A stretch of 64,000 nucleotides of DNA from Aralia elata (Eukaryota > Streptophyta > Magnoliopsida > Apiales > Araliaceae). The position numbers and the translations under genes were made by a program. How positions within the stretch are numbered: the stretch's first letter is position 1; each line of letters begins with the position of its first letter. The notes under the pieces are model-generated. The model saw only the letters and a list, made by a program, of their open reading frames with translations. It was not told the DNA's origin and searched no databases. Shown here piece after piece: positions 10,038 to 20,400 of this stretch. The stretch spans positions 35,593,094-35,657,093 of the forward strand of contig CM068383.1 in the NCBI GenBank assembly GCA_034770075.1, read 5' to 3'.

Positions 10038-10922
10038 GATTGGCATGATTGTCCAAGCTTTTCATGGGACAATAATCAAAATCAATGCTATGATCCAATT
10101 CTCTCATATCATTCAGAATTTTCATTCCAACCTCCACCACACCATGAAGATACATCTAATGTGGAGGAGATTCTTCCCATGTTCATTGAGCAACAAGAGT
10201 TGTTACGAAACCTCGAGAACCAAATGGCACAACTTGTCGAGGCTGTGCTTATTCGCCCACAAAGCACCTTACCTTGTATTACATAGATTAACCCTATAGA
10301 GGAAGGTGAAGAGCAATGTATGGTGAATTCGCATAGATGTGACAAAGAGGAAAGAATGAGGGAGGAGCTCAAGACACTGTACATATCTCATATCTCTCAA
10401 AATGAGGTTAGGATGGCAAATATACAAGCTTCAGTGCAGAGCATCATGAACTATGTTACTAATTCTTACATTATTCACCCGCAAAGCACCTTACCTAGCG
10501 ATACAGAGATCAACCCCATAGAGGAAGGTGAACAGGAGTGCTTGGTGGATGATCAAGGAAATGGCGCGGAGTCGCACGACGTTATTAGTGAAAATTTTGA
10601 GAGTGTACATCCTATTGTGGATGATGATTCTGAGGTTGATGAGACGAGGAATATGAATGGGGATCATGAAAAGGAAATTGAAGATCAAGAAGTCACATTC
10701 GAGATTTTCAAACCCATCGAGCACCCATTGGTTCATGAAAAAGATCTTCATGTCGATCTTGACATAAGTGCAATAATTGATGATGCGGATGAGGAAAGCT
10801 TCTTCCTACCATCGGTTGAAACGAAGTTTAAGGGTCACCAACCAAGCATGCATGCCATGCAAATCAAAGAAAGAACAGCGAGGCGGCATGCAATGGTCAA
10901 TTTTGCGATTGAGCCGGATTGA
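10038..10922 (+). CDS. Shortened gag-related ORF of element B
   Basis: The longest open frame starts at ATG 10320 (200 residues); the same frame of homology begins upstream, with NLENQMAQL around 10210-10250 and a stop near 10285. It contains a duplicated segment: PQSTLP...INPIEEGEQ occurs at about 10260 and again at 10480-10535. The segment LPSDTEINPIEEG matches the Gag linker of element H (LPSNTETNPRRDG). Then EDQEVTFEIFKP matches the H region just after protease (QDQEVTFNVFKA). The zinc knuckle, protease, RT and integrase that lie between and beyond these in H are missing. The second half is very acidic. The ORF ends 15 bases before the conserved post-pol stem-loop. Whether a protein is made is unknown. 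Confidence 0.6.
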
Positions 10923-10936
10923 AAGGAAATAAAGGA

Positions 10937-10984
10937 GTCGGGCTAACGACTTTAAACCAAGCACTTCTTGGGAGGCAACCCAAG
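10937..10984 (+). promoter_or_regulatory. Post-pol stem-loop pair, element B
   Basis: First hairpin GTCG-GGCTAA-CGAC (10937-10950), second hairpin CTTGGGAGGCAACCCAAG (10967-10984; six-base-pair stem, AGGCAA loop), separated by a TTTAAACCAAGCAC linker. The same pair occurs in C (27613-27659) and H (17419-17467, minus), with compensatory changes in the second stem. Confidence 0.8.
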
Positions 10985-11158
10985 TTTACTTTTTTGTTTT
11001 TATTTTTGTTTGATTGCATTTTAGTGGTTTAATTGCATTTTAATTCCTTTAGTCATTTGCGTTCAAGTACGCTCCTAACTTAGAGGTATTGAAAGATGAT
11101 ATCAATGGCGCTTGACACGGTTTCAGGGAAGTATTCTATTTTAATTTTTCCTATATCA

Positions 11159-11194
11159 GACATTGAGGACAATGTCAAGTTTAAGTTTGGGGGT
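11159..11194 (+). promoter_or_regulatory. Upstream AGGA hairpin plus polypurine module, element B
   Basis: GACATTG-AGGA-CAATGTC is a perfect seven-base-pair hairpin (11159-11176). It is followed by AAGTTTAAGTTTGGGGGT (11177-11194), nearly the same as the polypurine region beside the 3' LTR at 12180-12197. Confidence 0.8.
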
Positions 11195-12157
11195 AGTACT
11201 TCGTATTTGTGTGTTTTTAATTTAGTTTTTATGTGATTTAAGTTATGTGTTTTTGTTCAAAAAAAAATTCATTTATTTTTAGGATGTGTCCCTTGAGCAT
11301 TGTTTTAATTTGATTTGAACCATAATCCATGGTCTATGATAATTGCTTGTTTGAAGAGAATCTAACTCATGAGATGTAGACAATTGTTGCTTAGTCTTTG
11401 TGCTTATTGTTTATTAGTTATTATTTTGCTTATGCGTCCTTTCACTTTTATGCACTTACCCATGAGTATTAAGCTAGTTGTATGCTTAGTGAATGCTTTT
11501 ATAACCGAATGCTTGTGGGAAATATCTATAAACTCTACAACTCATTTAAACATCACTCGAAGCAAGGTGTCTAAATTTTTTATGCTTGAATTGATGGTCA
11601 TGTGGTGAGTTGAGATGGAGCGTAAAACGCACTCACTCATGGACACATGCGTAGGAAAGATAGAGCGTAAAACGCACTCTCTTATAATTGGGTTTAAAGA
11701 AAGGAAATTGTACATTACAAATCTTGCATGGGGTTGAGGTTGAGCGTAAAATGCACTCGCCCATATGAGCGTGATTAAGGTTGAGATGGAGCATAAAATG
11801 CACTCACCTAGAGCCCTTGGTTCTCAAAAGTTTTGGAATTGTGATTTATATACCTTTGTATTGAGTGATGTATTAAGCATGTTGTTTTGGGGTTTATTTT
11901 GATTATTTCATAAGGTAATGTGGTTGCAAGTTCATCTGAGCTTGATTGGTTTAGTGCTATTGGGTACTCACACACACATATACGGAAAAGGCCTTAAGTA
12001 AAGTATGACTAGCTAACTGAAATTTTAGACATGCAACGCTTTGTTTGTTCTCTTGAGTTCCAAGTGTTGATGCTTTTGAGAACCATTTTCGGCTTATTAA
12101 TTCATTGCTCAAGTTAGGTTATATTAGAAGTTTTTGAATTGTTTAGTTTAGATTTGT
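11195..12157 (+). other. 3' non-coding region of element B
   Basis: About 1 kb between the two hairpin modules, homologous along much of its length to 27897-28881 in element C and more weakly to the H 3' region. No ORF is shared by the homologues. It contains four GAGCGTAAAACGCACTC-type repeats. Confidence 0.75.
11618..11805 (+). repeat. Four GAGCGTAAAACGCACTC repeats, element B
   Basis: Copies at 11618-11634, 11663-11679, 11742-11758 (T for C in the right arm) and 11789-11805 (both arms changed, GCAT...ATGC, which keeps the pairing). Each is an imperfect inverted repeat and is usually preceded by GAGAT(G)GA or GATA. Confidence 0.8.
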
Positions 12158-12197
12158 TTTGCTTGAGGACAAGCAAAGATTTAAGTTTGGGGGTATT
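12158..12197 (+). promoter_or_regulatory. AGGA hairpin and polypurine tract next to the B 3' LTR
   Basis: TTTGCTTGAGGACAAGCAAA (12158-12177) is an eight-base-pair hairpin with loop AGGA. GATTTAAGTTTGGGGGTATT (12178-12197) then leads directly to the LTR start. The G-rich part is the expected plus-strand DNA primer. Confidence 0.85.
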
Positions 12198-12885
12198 TGA
12201 TGAGTGTGTTTTATACACACAATTTGGGTACTTTTGGCCTTGATAATTTTCTAGTCTTTAGGTATTTATGTGGTTTTTTATGTATTTTTATCTTATTTCT
12301 ACATAAATTAGTTTTTAGTTATTTTTACATGTTTTATGTTGCTTTAATGCATTTTCATTATGTTTGTAGGAATTGAAATAAAGACCTCTCGGATCGTTGT
12401 TCGTATTGACTCAATGTCCGTGCTTGGACGTCTGTGCTCGAATGGTAGTACGATGGAAAATAACGCTTGGCGACACTCGGTGCTTAATTTGATAACATTT
12501 GGTAGTTGTGTGTGCACGACGTTGGGAAGTGTGCACGGCGTTCGGCGTCGGCCATACCAAGAGGGCAAGCCCGTGCTTGGATATTCGTGCCCGAATGATA
12601 ATACGGTGAAAAGTTGTGTTTGGCGATGCTTGGCGTTGAATTTGCTGACATTTGGAAGTTGGCCGTGCACGACGTTGGAAGGCGTGCATGGCGTGCGGCG
12701 TCGACCTAGTCGCGGGCACGGCGTGCAGTAGCTGAGAGCATCAGCCAGGCGCTGGGCGCGGACGCCGTGCGGCGCGCGAGGGTTCATGGGCGCTGGGCAG
12801 CCTCGGCGTTGGGTGCGCGCGCGCGCGGCTCGGCAGCCTTGGGCATACGGCTCGGCAGCAGGCGCTAGGCGCGGGTGTATGGGCG
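12198..12885 (+). repeat. Element B 3' LTR, left portion
   Basis: Matches 5399-6150 of the 5' LTR with scattered differences, up to the insertion of H inside the GC-rich tract. GGGCG at 12881-12885 is the TSD of H. Confidence 0.88.
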
Positions 12886-13916
12886 TGTTGATCGATTTCG
12901 CAATCAATAAAACACGAGCAAGTATACGCGTTCCACAAGTAATATAAGATAAGTAAAGTGTCGAACCCACGAGGAATTATGTTAAATAATTACCAAATAT
13001 CATTCGCATGTAAAATCAATCTAATTTAAACAATGACAATATGGTTTGTGTTTGTTGTTGATTATAACTAAAATAAAGACAATTTAGAAATCAAGGTTTT
13101 ACTAACACGGATAAAGTTCAAGATAAAAAGGTCTAAGATTACAATATCCCCCAACTCTCCATTTAAACATCATACTCTCTCTTGTTTGGTAAATTAGAAC
13201 ATAAGAATTGCTATCCGAGAAATCACAAGTATATATAAGCCTCTCTCGATGGTCGAATACATATTCCCTATTGTGGTGTATAGATATATTTCTATTCTAT
13301 ACACTAGCAAGAATCTCATATCAAGCACAATTAATAAGACACATGTCACGTAAAATCCCATTAACCATTCTATCAATTACCAACTTTCACAATAGAAATC
13401 ATTAAACACGATTTCTCAATTGGATACATGTGGTATTTAGGTATATGTCTATCCTAAATACAATCAAATTATCAACTCTCAAGAATAATACATAAGACTC
13501 ACGTCACATAATCTCATACATTATCCAAAAAGAACATCTAATTTTCACATGAATTCATAACTAGGTCTCAACTTATACTTCCTCTCTCAATTCCATATAA
13601 GTTACCAAAGTAATTACGGGCCAAGCAATTAATCCTTAAGCAAAGGTTATAAACTCCAATTCACAAATGCCTAATTACCATTCAAGAGAGAGCATTCAAC
13701 TTAAACTACAAGTTGGGTTCCATTGCAATCTTAGAATGAAAAGTTTAGCTCATATTAAATCTCAATAACATCATAATCTGATTATAGTACATGGTTGAAG
13801 TTACAAAATAAGAAAGAAGAACTAAAACATATGAAGATACACCCTTTTTGTGATAAGAATAGCAAAGAATTGAGTTCAAAAGATGACTAATTCGTAGGTA
13901 TAAAACCCACTCATCA
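12886..13916 (-). repeat. Element H 3' LTR (shortened)
   Basis: 1031 bases against 1566 for the 5' LTR. The difference is one deletion: AAGAAT|AGCAAAG at 13855-13862 replaces about 530 bases present at 23936-24470, which include all four GC palindromes. Confidence 0.9.
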
Positions 13917-13956
13917 AATACCCCCAAACTTAAGACTTTGCTTGTCCTCAAGCAAA
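13917..13956 (-). promoter_or_regulatory. AGGA hairpin and polypurine tract next to the H 3' LTR
   Basis: On the minus strand, TTTGCTTGAGGACAAGCAAA (13956 to 13937) is followed by a TCTTAAGTTTGGGGGTATT tract ending at the LTR boundary. This is the same module as at 12158-12197 in B and 28882-28921 in C. Confidence 0.85.
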
Positions 13957-15071
13957 AACAATGGAAATGAAAAATACACAATGCAACTAATTAAATGAAT
14001 GCATATGCATGAACTATAAGCCTAGAGCAGCCAAGATAAGGAAATCAAGCCTCAACAATCAGAAACAAATAAGCAACAACATCTCAACTGTAGGACTATC
14101 AGAAATGAGACACGCACCAAATTTCGCCAAATGATTAACCCTTATGTGTGTGTGTGGTCAGAAAGACAGAGTACGCAATGATCACAATTCGATCTAAGAA
14201 CTATAGTGCTCAAAAGAAGATAAAATAGTCAAAAACCACTACTAACATCTCACATGCTCACTAGCTTTTATTTTCACACTCTATTTAGCTATATTCTATA
14301 ACAATCACCGAGTGCGTTTTACGCTCCATCTCGATGATAGTTTTATTTACATCTAGATCTGTGCAATGTCTATCTTCATTAGGCTTTTCAATGTCACCCA
14401 TGTAGCAAACTTTCCACCGATGACTCCCAAACCAGATGGTTTTAGGGCATCAAGCGTAAAACGCTCCAACGGGCTTACTTGTTCGAATGACAAAGGCCAC
14501 AAAGATAAACTAGTCAAGATTTGCTCATATCTGTCTATATTTCATTTTCAATTATAACCAGCATTCAAGACAGGCATCGAAGCAGTAAATAAGCATAATT
14601 TTTTTTTTTCGACTATCCTATCTTTTAATGAGCAACAGCAGTTTCAAAGATTTGAACTTACAATCTCACGTACTCAACAACACTTATATGTGCATTAGTA
14701 ACTCAAAGGGTTAAAAATTTAAGAAAATTAGGTACGAGTTAACATTTCTAATATAGCAATTCGGATCCAAAGTGTTGAATATCTTAAAAAAAAAAATTTA
14801 TCACCATGTCATCATCAGCTCTCCTTAAGTGTGCTGCTCATAAGCTTTCTAATAAGCAAATTTTTTTTTTTTGAATGAAGAAAGCAGACGATGAATATGT
14901 ACAATAATCATCACACAAATGACAATAACAGAAATAATCATTAATAGCAAGAAAAGTCATTTTGATGATATTATAAATGCTTAACTATAACATAAGTTTG
15001 AAACATACTACGTGAATGCAAAACTACAACTAAATGCAACATACTAAAATACTATAACTAAAAGCTCTAAA
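13957..15071 (-). other. 3' non-coding region of element H
   Basis: Lies between the two AGGA/polypurine modules. It has one exact GAGCGTAAAACGCACTC (minus, 14326-14310) and a self-complementary AGCGTAAAACGCT (14453-14465), the motif repeated four times in B and C. Several A or T homopolymer runs (about 14598-14609, 14787-14798, 14862-14872). No convincing ORF. Confidence 0.7.
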
Positions 15072-15107
15072 CACCCCCAAACTTGGAAATAACAATGTCC
15101 TCATTGT
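15072..15107 (-). promoter_or_regulatory. Upstream AGGA hairpin plus polypurine module, element H
   Basis: Minus strand ACAATG-AGGA-CATTGT (15107-15092), a six-base-pair stem, then TATTTCCAAGTTTGGGGGT. In B and C the stem is ACATTG/CAATGT, so two pairs are exchanged while the AGGA loop is kept. It begins about 45 bases after the end of the envelope-position ORF. Confidence 0.8.
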
Positions 15108-15150
15108 AGAAAAGATAAAGACATGAAGAAATGAGGACTTCCCTTTGATA

Positions 15151-16317
15151 TCACTCGGTGGGGTGGTCGTCCATCTCCTCGACGTCAGAGTCAGATGGTG
15201 GGAAAGGTGGTAGTGGCGTAGGCACGGGGAAGGAAAGTGGAGCTGCACCCGGGTACTGTGCTGCTAGAACCGCGCTGAAGCTGGTGGTGAAGTTCCACAT
15301 GTGCTCCTGCCTCTCTGCTATGCGCTGATTCTGCCTCTATAGCCTCTTAGCTCGTCTGTCTATAAGTAACTGGAGGCTGCGGATCTGAGAGCTGAACTTA
15401 GCCTTAGGCCGTGATGAACTAGCAGGCAACTGCACAACCTCCTCCTCCTCCTCCTCGGAGGTAGCCACAATGATAAAGCCTCGGCCTCGAGGATGTGACT
15501 CGGCTCCGTCCCATACCTTGTACCTCGCGATCAGTCTGTGGTCGAGAATCTGTGATGGCTACTATGTGACCTCATCATCTCGCCACTGTACCCCTGCCTG
15601 TCTGCACAATCCACAAATGAGGGAAGGGTGAGGTAGTCCGCCTTGAACATTACCACTCAGAAGCCGACGGATACTACCCTCAATGATGTTCCCTACATCA
15701 ATCGAGAAATCCATGACAATAGCGTATAGTAACGCTGCCTTCTCCTTCGAAACATCACTCACGTGCTGGGATGGCATGAGCTTGGCACTCAGGATGGCGT
15801 ACCAAATCTTTCCATACAAGCTGAGGTCCTTGCTGGGGAAGAGAGAAGCACCTCTTTCTCGCTTAGTGATCCATGTGGTACCTGGTTTGCACAACTCTGT
15901 TACAATCTTATCAAAATTAGGCTGAGAGCGAATGAACTCTGTGTACTGGCATACTACAGGAGGCACCAAGTTGTAGTAGTGATTAATAGCCTGTGCACTA
16001 AAGGGTACCCTCATCCCCCTGACTATGACCTCAAAAGGGTGTCTGTCCTGAGCATTGGCGTAAAACTCCTGTACTACTGGGACAACTGCCGGGTCGGGGT
16101 GGTGGGTGAAAGTGTCCCACACCCTCTCATCTATCTACTCCCAAATCTCCCCGTCAACCCCCCTCTCTGGCCTGAGACCTCGCTCGGGAGTTAGAGCTTT
16201 ACCCGTGATGAAGTCATCAAATCTGTCTGCCGCCTCGGCACTAACAAATTTACTGTGGTCATACTGTCTAGGTGGTGCGGAGGAGGATCCCTCGGTACGA
16301 GATCTCTTAGGTGGCAT
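15151..16317 (-). pseudogene. Envelope-position ORF of element H (putative plant transposon protein domain)
   Basis: One reading frame from ATG 16317 (MPPKRSRTEGSSSAPP) to TGA 15151, about 388 codons, with in-frame stops at about 16135, two adjacent ones at about 15560, and one near 15340. The central part (16122-15562) contains FYANAQDRHPFEVIVRG and INHYYNLVPP. I recognise it as the domain often annotated as putative plant transposon protein, which lies downstream of pol in many Athila-type elements. The C-terminal part is acidic, with a run of six Glu (about 15455) and a Pro/Ser-rich tail. I see no clear signal peptide or membrane anchor, so its role is unknown; envelope is a positional label only. 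Confidence 0.75.
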
Positions 16318-17418
16318 TGTAGCAAACAACAGAATCTCCTTTTCACAACTGACCCAAGCACTACTGGTTTAAACTTACTGATAACTGAATTTCCCCCAAA
16401 CTCGAATTTTCACAAACCAAAATTTCCTGCAAGAAGTCTCAATATGCACAAAATATATTCCCAATCCACCAGTTGAGCCAACACAAACTCAACTGGGTAC
16501 TCAATGTCAACCAAATCAACAATGTGCAGATAAAGCAGTTCAAGATATGAACACTGACAATCCCAATTTAGTATTCACTGAAATCAATTCTAGCTACTGA
16601 CTACCCAGATGCAATATCAACAATAATTAAACTACCAGTAGCGCGAAAACAGTAGGAAATCAGTTCATCCTCTTGTACCTGGCCTCTGTCAGTTGGTGGG
16701 TGTGAAGAATGAGGAAGTGCCTGCTTGAATTCGCAAAATTATAGCTTGAATCCTCACTGAGATGTATTGATACTGAATCCCAGCCCCAATTCCTCAAAAT
16801 GATTGACCAAATTTGAGCGGCATCAATGGTGGTGACTCACACTGGTGGAATTGAGTGAAACCCTAATTGGAGATGAATTTGTATGGAAAAAGGTTACAAG
16901 ATCCTCAATTCAATTGAAATTGAAAGTGGCTTGTACGCTAATGGTGAAATTCGACCGGTTTGGTTCGATTTGGAGGTAGGGTTTTAGGTTGCAGAAGAAT
17001 GGGAGTGAGGGAGAATGGTGCAGATTCGAACGGGAAAGGATTTTTAAGTTCTGCAATTCCATGACTCTCGCCGAGGCGAGAGATTTCCTCACGTTTTTCT
17101 CGACGGGGCGAGATCTCGCCGGGGCGAGAGATTCCAAGCCTAAAAACCTCGCCGCGGCGAGCCCCCCTGCTGAAGCAAAAATTTGATTTTTGAAAATTGA
17201 ATACAGGGGCCATGTTTGATACTTGCTCCCTGTATCCCTGCAACCTACAAAACATACATTAGAAACAATAGACCAAAAATGACCCTCAAAAGTGACATGG
17301 TGCTAAAAAAATTCCAAAACTAACACACAATACACTAAATATGAAAAACTTAAAAACTAACTACCATTAAAAAGCAATAATTAAGACACACTACTGAATC
17401 ATAAAAGGATACGGAAGA
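16318..17418 (-). other. Element H inter-ORF region between pol and the third ORF
   Basis: About 1.1 kb without a supported gene. It holds the palindrome array at 17065-17161. Just upstream (minus) of the array is a T-rich stretch ending TATGTTTTGTAG|GTTGCAGG (about 17270-17245) that resembles a 3' splice site, so it may be an intron end used to express the third ORF. Confidence 0.5.
17065..17161. repeat. GC palindrome array inside element H, between pol and the third ORF
   Basis: Four inverted repeats of the CTCGCC/GGCGAG type: 17065-17082 (eight-base arms), 17098-17113 (one arm degenerate), 17114-17129 and 17148-17161. The last, CTCGCCGCGGCGAG, is a perfect palindrome and identical to one in the H LTR (24328-24341). 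Spacer text is also similar to the LTR array (a GAGGTTTT...GGCTTGGA-like stretch). Confidence 0.85.
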
Positions 17419-17467
17419 CGGTGGGTTGCCTCCCACCGAGCGCGTGGTTTAAAGTCCTCAGCCCGAC
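17419..17467 (-). promoter_or_regulatory. Post-pol stem-loop pair, element H
   Basis: Minus strand GTCGGGCTGAGGAC (17467-17454), then CGGTGGGAGGCAACCCACCG (17438-17419), a seven-base-pair stem with the loop AGGCAA. It starts 18 bases after the integrase stop. Compared with B, the outer stem pairs change together (C-G to G-C, T-A to G-C). Confidence 0.82.
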
Positions 17468-17484
17468 TTCACATCCATTCAAGG

Positions 17485-20400
17485 TTAATCGGCTAAAGTG
17501 ATCGAGGTCTTCTGGCGAGCGAAGCCGCCACCCCAATAATGCTTAAGACGCTGCCCGTTAACTTTGAACGGCTCTTCCGGATTCTCACCATAGACTTCAA
17601 CAGCTCCGTACAGAAATGCATGCTTGACAATGAAAGGACCCGACCAACGTGATTTGAGCTTTCCGGGAAAAAGCCTCAATCTAGAGTTGTATAGCAAAAC
17701 CGCTTGGCCAGGCTCGAATTTTTTGTCAACAATCTTCTTATCATGCCACCTTTTTACCTTCTCCTTGTACAATTTTGACCTTTCATAAGCTTGCAGTCGG
17801 AACTCATCAAGTTCATTGAGCTGAAGAAGCCTTTTCTCGCCTGCAGCTGTGAGATCAAAATTCAACTTTCTAATGGCCCAGAACGCCTTATGCTCAAGTT
17901 CAACCGGGAGATGGCATGCTTTGCCATAAACAAGCTGGTATGGTGACATACCAATGGGTGTTTTAAAAGCCGTTCTGTACGCCCACAGTGCATCATCCAG
18001 CTTTGTTGACCAATCTTTTCTTGTGGGATTGACGATCTTTTCAAGGATTTTCTTCACTTCTCTGTTGGAAACCTCAGCTTGCCCATTGGTCTGGGGGTGA
18101 TATGTAGTAGCAATTCTATGAGTGACCCCATATTTTCCCAAGAGGGCAGCAAAATGCTTATTGCAGAAGTGACTCCCTTCATCACTGATCATGGCCCTTG
18201 GAGTACCGAACCTTGTGAAGATATTCTTTTGAAGGAATTTCAGCACTACCCTGGAGTCATTAGTGGGAAATGCGGCTGCTTCCACCCATTTAGATACATA
18301 ATCTACTGCCAAGAGAATATATAGATTATTGAAAGAGGGTGGGAATGGCCCTATGAAGTCAATACCCCAAACGTCAAAGACTTCAACCTCTAGGATCATG
18401 TTTAACAGCATTTCATGTCGTTTAGAGATGTTCCCCATCCGTTGACATCTATCGCATCTTAGAACAAACTGATGAGCATCTTTAAACAATGTTGGCCAAA
18501 AGAACTCTGCTTGCAACACCTTAGTGGCTGTTTTCTCACCTCCGTAGTGTCCTCCATATAGTAAATCGTGACAGTGATGTAGAATGCTGTCAACCTCGCT
18601 TTGTGGAACACATCTTCGAATCATTTGATCCACACAATGTTTGAACAAATACGGTTCATCCCACAAAATACCTCTTCACGTCATGAAGAAACTTTTTCTT
18701 TTACTGCCACGACAAGTCTGGGGGGAGTGTATTACTAACCAAGTAGTTAGCAAAATCAGCATACCAAGGAATTTCGCCTTGAACCACAAACAGTTGTTCA
18801 TCCGGGAAAGATTCATTTATTAGAACTTTGTCTTCCTTATCAAGACCCAGATTCTCCAATCTAGATAGATGGTCGGCTACTTGGTTTTCAGTTCCTTTTC
18901 TGTCTCGAATCTCCAAGTCAAACTCTTGCAGCAATAAGATCCATCTAATCAATCTCAGTTTAGCATCCTTCTTAGCAATTAGATATCGAATAGCTGAATG
19001 GTCCGTGAATACAACCACCCTTGTTCCAATCAAGTAAGATCGAAACTTGTCAAATTCATAAACTACTGCAAGCAACTCCTTCTCGGTAGTGGTGTAATTG
19101 AGATGTGCATCAGTTAAGATTTTGTTGGCGTAGTAAATAGCATGAAAAACCTTCTCCTTGCGCTGCCCCAAAACATCCCCAACCGCATAATCACTGGCAT
19201 CACACATCAATTCGAAGGGTTTTGACCAATCCGGAGCAATGATCACTGGTGCAGTGGTTAATTTCTTCTTTAAAAGCTCAAAAGCGATCAAACACTCTTC
19301 ATTAAACTTGAATGGCACATCTTTCTCTAGTAGACTGCATAAAGGCTTTGTGATCTTAGAAAAATCCTTAATGAATCTTCGGTAAAACCCCGCATGTCCC
19401 AGAAAACTGCGAATGCCCTTCATTGAGGTTGGTGGAGGTAAATTTTCAATTGTTTCAAGTTTTGCTCTATCCACCTCAAGACCCTTGGATGACACTTTAT
19501 GCCCAAGTATTATCCCCTCTTGCACCATGAAGTGACATTTTTCCCAGTTGAGCACTAGATTAGTTTCCACACATCTCTTCAGTATTAGAACTAGATTTTC
19601 CAAGCTGTTGTCAAATGAATCACCAAACACTGAGAAGTCATCCATGAAAACTTCAACATTGCGTTCTACCAAATCTGAGAAAATAGCCATCATGCACCTT
19701 TGAAAAGTGGCCGGTGCATTACACAATCTGAATGAGACCCTTCTAAAAAGCAAAAGTACCAAATGGGCATGTGAAGGTAGTCTTTTCTTGATCTTCTGGA
19801 GCAATAGCAATCTGATTATATCCCGAATATCCATCCAACAAGCAATAGTACTCATGTCCAGCTAGTCTATCCAACATTTGATCAATGAAGGGTAATGGGA
19901 AATGATCCTTTCGAGTTGCTTTGTTAAGCCTCCTGTAATCCATGCACACCCTCCAACCAGTTACTGTTCTTGTTGGAATCAATTCATTATTCTCATTGGC
20001 TACAACTGTCATGCCCCCTTTCTTGGGTACACACTGAATTGGGCTCACCCATGCACTGTCAGAGATAGGATAAATTATTCCAGCATCTAACCACTTCAAA
20101 ATCTCTTTCTTTACCACCTCCTTCATGATTGGGTTGAGTCTCCTCTGATGTTCCATAGTGGGCTTACTATCATCTTCCATCAAGATTTTGTGCATACAGT
20201 AAGATGGGCTTATTCCCTTGATGTCGGCGATGGTCCATCCAATAGCAGATTTGTACTCCCTAAGAACCCGTAACAACTTGCTTTTCTGAAACTCGTTAAG
20301 CACATATGCAATAATAACAGGTAAAGTAGCTGAATCACCTAAATATGCATACCTGAGATGGTTAGGCAAGGGTTTTAGCTCAAGTGATGGAGGTGTCTCA

